64,000 bases of DNA, from assembly GCF_938039245.1 (NCBI RefSeq), contig NZ_CALHVN010000040.1:1-64000 (forward strand), in the 5' to 3' direction. This DNA is from an uncultured Campylobacter sp. Its GTDB lineage: Bacteria; Campylobacterota; Campylobacteria; Campylobacterales; Campylobacteraceae. The notes under the pieces were generated by a model, which had not been told where the DNA came from, searched no databases, and saw only the letters and a program-made list of their open reading frames with translations. Position numbers and translations under genes: made by a program. Below, piece by piece: positions 58,063-64,000 of this stretch. The number at the start of each line of letters is the position of its first letter. Positions within the stretch are counted from its first letter, which is position 1.

Positions 58063-59771
58063 TAAATTTTATCTTTTAGCGTTTCGCCAAAAAGCGCGTC
58101 CGCGCCGTAGTCGTAATACGCCCGCGGGTTTTCCTCAAACGTCCCCACGCGCTGATATAGCCCGCAAAGCTCTGCTATGACGCTATCTCCGCCGTTATCG
58201 ACCCAGTCGTTGAAGTTTTTAAACTCGGATTTTACCTGCGTAAATTTTTTAAGCGTTTGATAGACGAATTCAGGCACGTGATAAGCGGCCACGCCGCCTA
58301 CTTTTTTGCCGAATTTGCTTTTGCCTTCTTTTAGCTCGCCGCCGGCAAATACGCTGTAATAAGGAAGCGATCTGCCGTCCTCGCGCCTAGTGCCGCCCAT
58401 AAAGCCTAAATTCGCGTTTTGATGAGCGGTGCAGGAGTTTGGACAGCCCGACATCTTAATAACGATATCTTTTAAAAGCGAAAAGTCTAAATCGCTGTTT
58501 CTAATATGATCGTGGATAGCCTCCACTGCGCCTTTTGGACGGCAAATTCCTAGCCGACAGGTCGATGCGCCCGTGCATGGAGTCATATTCGCAAACACGC
58601 GCGGATCGGCGCTCATAGGCGAAATCTCCGCGATAACGGGATAAAGCGCGATAAGATCGGTCTTTTTGAGATTTTTTAAGATGATATGCTGGTCTCGGCT
58701 GATAAAAAGCGAATCTTTTAGGCCGAGTTTAATAAGCGCTTTTGATAGCTTTATCGCATCGTCTCCGCGCACGTTTCCCCACAAAAACGGCACTACGGCG
58801 TAGTAATAGCCCTTTTGTTTTTGCGCGGTTGCGTAGTTTTGCGCCCAGGCTTTTTGCGCGGCGGAAAATCTAACGCGAGGTTCGCTTACTAGCGGCTTAA
58901 CGCCCCTTGGCTCTTTGATATCCAGCTTCCATTTTTCGCTTGAAGCTCTAATTTTTGCGACCTCGTCCTCAATCATTTTAAAAATCGTCTCTTTTCCTAG
59001 CTTCTCGGCGGCATGGCGCAGGCGGGCGGAGTTTCTATGCTCGTAATCGCCGGTTTTAGCAAACACGAGCTTGATGGCTTGCGCGTATAAAAAGGCTTCG
59101 TTTGCGGGGATAAAGCTTTTAAATTTATCGCCTAGGCGCGGTTTTGAGCCCATTCCGCCCGCGACGTAGACTATAAAGCCTTTTTTGCCGCCTTTTTTGG
59201 TTGCTATAAAGCCCGCGTCCGTGATAGTCGCGTTTGCTCTGTCGGCCTTGGAGCCGGAAAAAGCGATTTTAAATTTCCTAGAAAGTCCGTAAGAATCGGC
59301 TCTGCCGATAAGCATGCTAGTAATGGCGTTTGCGTAGGGAAGGACGTTAAAAGCCTCGTCTTTGGCGACTCCCGCTAGCACGTCGCAAACCACGCCTCTA
59401 ACGCAATCCCCGCATGCGCCGCGCGTAGTCATATTTATCGCGGCGATCTCGTTTTCAAGCTCTATAAATTCGTCGTCTTTTACAAAATGAAGCTGAATGC
59501 TAGCTCTCGTAGATAGATGCAAAAATCCGTTGGCGTAGCGCTTGCAAAGTTCGCCGAGGCGTGCGAATTCTTTCGCGCCGACGCCGCCGCCGTGCGTTTT
59601 TACCCGCGCCATGTAGCTGTCTTTTACGCGCTGTTCGTATATCCCAAACGCCACGCGAATTTTCTCAAAACCTTTAAAATCAAGCTCGCCGCTTTTATAT
59701 TCTTGCCATTTTTGCCTAAAAAATTCCGCGTCTTTGACGCTTACTTCCGCCGGAATAATATAGGTGTCCAT
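58062..59771 (-). CDS. Siroheme-dependent sulfite (or nitrite) reductase
   Basis: 569 residues. Two ferredoxin-like half-domains and two Fe-S/siroheme half-domains. The cluster ligands are CTGASTC (C-x5-C) and SGCPNSC (C-x3-C) at about 400 and 440. Substrate-side blocks include LSTRASIQLHF and RGACGDCVRGVVCD. It reduces sulfite to sulfide with six electrons. Nitrite reductases share the architecture, but sitting first in a sulfate operon makes sulfite the likely substrate; it is of the NirA/ferredoxin-like length. A cysI symbol would be a guess. A -10-like TAAAAT lies at about 59801-59806 on the minus strand. Confidence 0.88.
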   Translation of the reverse strand: MDTYIIPAEVSVKDAEFFRQKWQEYKSGELDFKGFEKIRVAFGIYEQRVKDSYMARVKTHGGGVGAKEFARLGELCKRYANGFLHLSTRASIQLHFVKDDEFIELENEIAAINMTTRGACGDCVRGVVCDVLAGVAKDEAFNVLPYANAITSMLIGRADSYGLSRKFKIAFSGSKADRANATITDAGFIATKKGGKKGFIVYVAGGMGSKPRLGDKFKSFIPANEAFLYAQAIKLVFAKTGDYEHRNSARLRHAAEKLGKETIFKMIEDEVAKIRASSEKWKLDIKEPRGVKPLVSEPRVRFSAAQKAWAQNYATAQKQKGYYYAVVPFLWGNVRGDDAIKLSKALIKLGLKDSLFISRDQHIILKNLKKTDLIALYPVIAEISPMSADPRVFANMTPCTGASTCRLGICRPKGAVEAIHDHIRNSDLDFSLLKDIVIKMSGCPNSCTAHQNANLGFMGGTRREDGRSLPYYSVFAGGELKEGKSKFGKKVGGVAAYHVPEFVYQTLKKFTQVKSEFKNFNDWVDNGGDSVIAELCGLYQRVGTFEENPRAYYDYGADALFGETLKDKI

Positions 59772-60863
59772 CGTTTGCCTTTTTATAAAATTTGGGCAAG
59801 ATTTTACAATAAATTTACTTAAATAGATTAAATATTATTAAAATTTTTGGTTTTACGATAGAAATTTAACAATAAGGCAATTTAAAATTAAATACGAGAT
59901 TTTATTGTAAGTCAATTGAAAGTCATTTGTCGGCATAGCAGGACTCGCGCCTATGGCTGCTTTTTATCGGCGTCATAATTGCGAGTTTTGTCGCGCTATC
60001 AAGCATTTCGCATTTTTGTACTTTGGCTTGCGAGACAATATAACAGCATGCGGGTTGCGGGCAAACTCTTTGTTGTCATGGATTTTTATTTTGTCTCCTT
60101 TTTGAGGGCTTAATTTTGGTTCTGTTCCCCTAAAAAGTAATTATATCCGCGTACTTTCGTATTTTTATTTTTCTTGAAATATCGTATTTTAGGCGCTTTG
60201 CGAACTCTTTAAACGCATAGGTTGTTATTTTTTGTTTACTTTACTTCTACTAGGTAAAAAAACGTCTAAATAGTAAAAAATGTATAGTAATCGAGGCTAA
60301 TTCTTACTGCCAGTTGAGCGGAAGCTCTATTTATAATGCTGTATTCTAGGGGTTTTGAATGCTTAAATTGTGTGTAATGGTGCCCGAGGTCAAATTAATT
60401 TTTGCCTTGACTAATTGCCGATACATGCATAGTTTCGTCAAATTCTTAAAACGTATTCTATATTAATTTGCTTTAAAAGTCAAATTTAAACTCATGCAAA
60501 AAATTATTTTTATTTATTTTTTTTATATCTTACCTCGGTCAAGCGGAACGGATTTTTGAGCACTTCGAAAAAATCCGAGAAGCGCAAAAAAATACAAATT
60601 TGTTTTTTTTTAAAGAAAAAGATGTTTTTCTCTTTCCATTTTTAGGCGTCGCCCTCTCCCTAAAGAGAGGGGCGCCGAGAACACATCTATGGGGGACTTG
60701 TCCCCCATACCCCCAGCGTCTTTTAAAAGCAAAAAGAGAAGGGAGATAAGGAGAGGTTTACCCCTTTTTGGGTTTTGCTATATATCTATATTATAATATA
60801 TTAAGAAAACGATTAAAATGCTCGCAAACGCCGTTTTTCCAGACGCGCGCGAGGGGTTAAAGG
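59772..60863. other. AT-rich junction between the cys operon and the relaxase element
   Basis: No intact gene. The left end has the cys promoter. On the minus strand two short open pieces read like broken coding DNA: LSPQKGDKIKIHDNKEFARN (about 59990-60110) and YAFKEFAKRLKYDISRKIK (about 60140-60230); both lack a start. At 60540-60745 several hairpins cluster (listed separately). The stretch probably contains the boundary of an inserted element, but I found no clear attachment-site repeat. Confidence 0.45.
60549..60745. repeat. Cluster of hairpins downstream of the relaxase gene
   Basis: Three inverted repeats in under 200 bp. First, CGGATTTTT (60549-60557) against AAAAATCCG (60569-60577). 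Second, a CGCCCTCTC / GAGAGGGGCG pair around 60648-60675. Third, a 10-bp perfect stem TATGGGGGAC (60688-60697) / GTCCCCCATA (60700-60709) with a 2-nt gap. The last is too tight for a normal terminator loop and is followed by CCCCC. Such structures are found at oriT or replication origins of mobilizable plasmids. Function inferred from position 155 bp beyond the relaxase stop. Confidence 0.5.
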
Positions 60864-62445
60864 TTAAAGTTTTAACCCGTTTTCAGGCTGATTTACTCGT
60901 GGGGCGTAGCTTAACAGCCCGCTTTTTATGCCTGCGAAATAATCCGCAGAATATCGACCCTTTAAATAATCATCTAAACTATCGACTAAATGTTGCCCCT
61001 TCGGTTCGATGTGCAGCCGTCCAGAGCGCGCAAGCTCGGACAGCATAGAAGCTTGACCCAAACAAAAGCTATCGTTAGCAGAAACACCCAAACCCCCTTG
61101 ATTCGATTTTTTAAGTGCCTCGATTTCGATATCTTTTTGTTTGACAAGCCCTACAGTATCTTTTAAAGTCTTTTGCAGTAATTCGTTTTGTTTTTGGAGG
61201 CTATCAAGAGTTTTCAGCAACCCCTCATTTTCTTTCTTGATAGCGTCGACATCAAAAGCAGGCTTTGAGCTAGTAGCCCCGAGAAACGAGCCTAGAATAC
61301 GGTTTTCCTGCAAAGCCCGTAATTGCGCGCGCACGTTTATTTCTTTCTTGGCAGCGAGTTCAGTCAAAGCAGTTTGAGCCTCTTTTAATACGTCAGCAGC
61401 AGCTTGCTTCACAACTACAGAGTTCGATACGTAAGCAAGAACGCTAGCCTTATCAAAATTTCCAAAAGTAGTAGTTTTAATTTCGTTCTGAATTGTTTTC
61501 TCGACGACTTCATCTAGCTTAGGATGAGCTTTTAACTTTTTAATCTTTTCTTTAAATAGCTTAGAAAAATCCTCGAGGTCGGCGAGATCAGGAGCTTTTT
61601 TCAGCTCATCGAGCTCGTTTTTAAGTCGCTTGTTTTCGGCCTCGAGTGCAGCATAATCCCCACGACTAGCCCCTTGTTCCTGCAAATCAGCGCGAGCTTG
61701 CTTGTTAGCAGCCTTGAGTTGTTCCTCTAGCTCTTTTATTTGCTTTTTGGCGTCTTTGAGCTCATTTTTGATGTCTCCGAGTTTAGCCTGCAAAGGCTCT
61801 TGTAAGCTCATAGCTTGACGATATTGTCGAGGAGTGAGATGCGTCCGCTTCGTTATTTTCTTGCTAAGGCCGCGCTCCATGCCGAGGGCTTGCGCGATTT
61901 CCGTTTGAATTTGACTGATAAGGTTAGGCTTTCCAAAATTTCGACGATGTAGAGAGTTTCCGTTTTCATCCAGAGAAAACATAGCGACATGAACGTGATC
62001 GTTTAGGATAAAAGGTCTTTGGTCAGCAGATGATAGCCCTAACTCATCCATCTCATCATCGGTAGCGAAGTGCCCTTCATCCCTATGGCGCGTCCAAAAA
62101 ACAGTTCGATACCCGAGGCGCTTCTCAAGGATTTGCACAACCTTTTCGATATCCTCACGAGTGTGAAAACCCCGCAAATTCACGGTAGCTTCCCAGTATA
62201 TAGACTCAGAGTTATAGCTCGGTCGTCTCCCCGTCCGCGCTCGATAGGCGGCGTCAGCTTCGTCTTTCATCTTTTTAGCAAGAGCCCGAGCTTCAGAAAA
62301 GAGCAAGAATATAAGAATATTCATTGTCTTTCGTCATTGCGCCTTGCACGTTTGAGGCTTGAAAACCCTGTCTAAAATCGTGCCAATACGCGAACTCCGA
62401 TTTCATGGGGTCGATCCGAAAACAAGATTTAGCGTTGTTGTCCAT
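60864..62445 (-). pseudogene. Mobilization relaxase (MobV/MobA-like), frameshifted near the N-terminus
   Basis: The gene starts at the ATG at 62445 (AAGGA upstream) and reads MDNNAKSCFRIDPMKSEF ... DNEYSYILALF, then TGA at 62293-62295. One base fewer in the T4 run (plus A4, 62297-62300) carries it straight into the long frame SEARALAKKMKDEA, 480 codons to 60864. The relaxase domain shows the metal-binding HxH in NDHVHVAMFSLDENG (about 150 in the joined protein), and the C-terminal half is a long coiled coil (about 220-300). Relaxases nick oriT and stay bound to the DNA during transfer. The family placement is from the motif only. As sequenced it is broken. Confidence 0.65.
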
Positions 62446-62530
62446 AGTTTTTTTTCCTTAAATATGGTATTATCGCATTTATATTTTTTTAGGGGTCTTG
62501 CGCCCCTAAAAAACGAGCGTCGCTTTATGC

Positions 62531-62571
62531 GATTAGTGAGCTCACTAATCAGCTACAGCAAAGCCGTAGCT
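62531..62571. repeat. Perfect 20-bp palindrome and adjacent stem between mob genes
   Basis: GATTAGTGAG / CTCACTAATC at 62531-62550 is a perfect palindrome with no gap. It is followed at once by AGCTAC / GTAGCT arms (62551-62571) around a 9-nt loop. It lies between the small coiled-coil gene and the relaxase start, a place where relaxosome accessory proteins or a repressor would bind. Role inferred. Confidence 0.6.
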
Positions 62572-62587
62572 GAAAGTTCGCCCGCAA

Positions 62588-62599
62588 GGGGGGGGGGGG
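62588..62599. repeat. Poly-G tract (G12)
   Basis: Twelve consecutive G on the plus strand, directly after the stop codon of the 62600-62905 gene (which is read leftward). Runs of this length are typical phase-variation sites in Campylobacter. Here slippage would not alter either protein, only the spacing in the intergenic region. Confidence 0.85.
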
Positions 62600-62905
62600 T
62601 TACGCAGTGGTAGAGTTCGAGAGCTCGAACTTTTTAGCAAGCGCCTCAACTTCAGCACGCTCTTCCTCGATTTTAGCCATAGCTTTTTTGGCGTTTTCCA
62701 AAGCGTTTTTCGCCTTAGCCTCGCGTTTATCAATGCTCTTGAGTTTAGTAACAAGAGCATTCAAGTCTTTAAGTAATTTTGCACGGGGACTAAGCTCTTT
62801 TTTCTCTTTTTGTTCCGCAGGTTTTTGCTCTTGAGGTTGAGCGGTTTTTTGGCTCTGCGTTTGCGCTAGAGCGACGTTTTGGTTAGGTTTTTGGAAATTT
62901 TCCAT
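62600..62905 (-). CDS. Small coiled-coil protein of the mobilization element
   Basis: 101 residues. A Gln/Lys-rich N-terminus (MENFQKPNQNVALAQTQSQK) leads into a single long helix (about 38-92) of Glu/Lys/Ala heptads. No family is recognised; small helical proteins beside relaxases are often MobC-like accessory factors, but no ribbon-helix-helix motif is seen here. Its stop is followed directly by the G12 tract. The region encoding its last residues holds an 8-bp inverted repeat (AGTTCGAG / CTCGAACT). Confidence 0.55.
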   Translation of the reverse strand: MENFQKPNQNVALAQTQSQKTAQPQEQKPAEQKEKKELSPRAKLLKDLNALVTKLKSIDKREAKAKNALENAKKAMAKIEEERAEVEALAKKFELSNSTTA

Positions 62906-62981
62906 CTAAAACTCCTTTATTTTTTTGATTTAATTATAAAAGCATGATAGATCAAAAGTCATTTAAAAGTGCTAGTTTTTT

Positions 62982-64000
62982 TTAAACAACCGTCGGTATT
63001 AAATCATCAGGCGCAAAGAGGCAAGGCTCGGCGACTTTTTGCGACTCGCTTTCCTTTATTTTTAACGGCGATTTTTCGAAAATCGGCGTGCGCTTTTGTT
63101 TCGGAAAAAGTTCGCCGAGCTTTTGATATTTTTCGCGTAAGCCAAGCTCCCAATACTCCTCCGTATCCAAAAGCTCGTCAACTATTGCATCGCAGGCTCC
63201 ACCATGTAAGCCACTCATTAAGCCTTTCTGCCACAAATCCGTATGCCAAGTTTCATAAATTTCTGTCTTTATTTCGCCAAAAATATCGCGGTGCAAGTGA
63301 TAGTTATATAGCTGTTGAATATTGTCTGCGCCGTATTCGCGGGCGAGCGCCAGATCTGCGCGAGCTTGTTTTTGTTGCGCCCGTCGTTGCTCTTGATGTC
63401 GCTCAAAAACGAAATTCAGATATGCACTTGCACGAGCGGGGGACAAGCTAGGCGTTAAACCATTTTGGTAATTTGAAAAAAGCGTGCGAATCAAACAGAC
63501 TAATCCGTTTTTATTTTTTTGCTTTTTTGCGGCAATTTTTAAGGCTTTTAGTTGCCGTTCAGAGAGAAAAACCCGGCAGTTGCTAGCGTGATACCGTTCG
63601 CCATTTGCGGCGCGCAGGTCGCAATCAAGAGGGTTTAGGTTTTCTTTTTTACCGTTCTTTTTGGGCTTACGTTTTTTCTTTATCGAAGTTGGAAAAATCA
63701 CAACCTTTTCAAGAATATAAGGGGCTTTGGTTTCTTTATTTATCGCATTCGCAGCCCTTGCACGATTCTTTTTAACCCCAAAAGTGTTGTTCCATGTTTC
63801 AAGCAATTCATTCATAAATACGTCGAGCTCAATATACGCATTTGGATATTTGCGAGCCATTTTAAAATTTTGCGCGCTGTGTAGAATTTTTCCCTCTTGC
63901 AAGCCTTTTATTTTATCGCATTTATAGACCCGTTTCTTGCCGTTTTCCCATTCGCTCGCGGTCTTTCTAAGTAACTTTGAAACATCATAACCGAGGATTT
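62982..64000 (-). CDS. Unknown protein of the mobilization element, N-terminus outside the window
   Basis: The frame stays open to the right edge, so the protein is at least 339 residues and its start lies beyond 64000. The visible part begins ILGYDVSKLLRKTASEWENG. It is basic, with a Lys-rich stretch (SIKKKRKPKKNGKKENL) and a helical, Gln/Arg-rich segment (FERHQEQRRAQQKQARADLA). No cysteine cluster, membrane segment or known catalytic motif is apparent. A role in replication or mobilization is possible only from its neighbours. An internal TTG at 63902 is unlikely to be the true start. Confidence 0.6.
   Translation of the reverse strand, partial: ILGYDVSKLLRKTASEWENGKKRVYKCDKIKGLQEGKILHSAQNFKMARKYPNAYIELDVFMNELLETWNNTFGVKKNRARAANAINKETKAPYILEKVVIFPTSIKKKRKPKKNGKKENLNPLDCDLRAANGERYHASNCRVFLSERQLKALKIAAKKQKNKNGLVCLIRTLFSNYQNGLTPSLSPARASAYLNFVFERHQEQRRAQQKQARADLALAREYGADNIQQLYNYHLHRDIFGEIKTEIYETWHTDLWQKGLMSGLHGGACDAIVDELLDTEEYWELGLREKYQKLGELFPKQKRTPIFEKSPLKIKESESQKVAEPCLFAPDDLIPTVV

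Noticed and set aside
60818..61048. Rightward 76-codon frame at the end of the relaxase gene
   Set aside because: Antisense to the relaxase C-terminus, with no ribosome binding site or recognisable product.
62588..62599. G12 as a classic in-frame phase-variation switch
   Set aside because: The tract lies after a stop codon and before the next start, so slippage would not change a protein frame; only a spacing effect remains possible.
1..64000. CRISPR array, rRNA operon or complete insertion sequence
   Set aside because: No regularly spaced direct repeats, no rRNA-like sequence and no transposase frame with terminal repeats were seen on reading through.

Overview
The window looks like a chromosome segment of a Campylobacter of the higher-GC, oral/enteric kind (C. 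rectus / C. showae-like). The species level is inference. The reasons are: blocks in the same order as C. jejuni (ileS - 36-residue membrane protein - gatA - guaB - xseB - C-N hydrolase; PBP1A - maf - alaS - Gfo/Idh oxidoreductase - hemH; fliW - bamD - lon), an aspA-dcuA pair, a PflA-like flagellar protein, and a strong excess of AAATTT-centred palindromic words.

Layout. 1-3050 is decayed accessory DNA beside tRNA-Gln(CTG): a phage integrase stub, a frameshifted terminase small subunit, a small gene with an early stop and an intact-looking hicA-hicB toxin-antitoxin pair. 3360-6188 carries dsbD and ppk2. 6493-8398 holds three related small membrane proteins, two of them frameshifted; a fourth relative lies at 19595-20188. 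9307-17056 is one long leftward operon (ileS to a nitrilase-family gene), followed by cinA and a periplasmic rhodanese. 20630-24353 is the aspartate/C4-dicarboxylate cluster (aspA, dcuA, a racemase). 25499-27871 is a PflA-like TPR protein. 29558-37492 is PBP1A, maf, alaS, a Gfo/Idh oxidoreductase and hemH. 39183 is hpf. 39768-46099 is a leftward operon in which fliW precedes a 1303-residue exported protein and three prepilin-like proteins. bamD and lon run rightward from the shared intergenic region.

49683-59771 is a compact, overlapping leftward operon for assimilatory sulfate reduction: sulfite reductase, a siroheme synthase fusion, the sulfate ABC importer (binding protein, two permeases, ATPase), an APS-type reductase and both ATP-sulfurylase subunits. 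Sulfate can be imported, activated to APS, reduced to sulfite and then to sulfide, with siroheme for the last enzyme made in the same operon. No APS kinase is present or needed with an APS reductase.

From about 59850 to the right edge the DNA changes to an accessory element of mobilizable-plasmid or integrative-mobilizable type: a relaxase broken by a one-base frameshift, a small coiled-coil protein, a large unknown protein cut by the window edge, several strong hairpins, a perfect 20-bp palindrome and a 12-G tract. The least described parts are the fliW/prepilin/giant-protein operon, the paralogous membrane-protein family and the relaxase element. Several single-base frameshifts occur in the window; without reads I cannot tell real mutations or phase variants from assembly errors.
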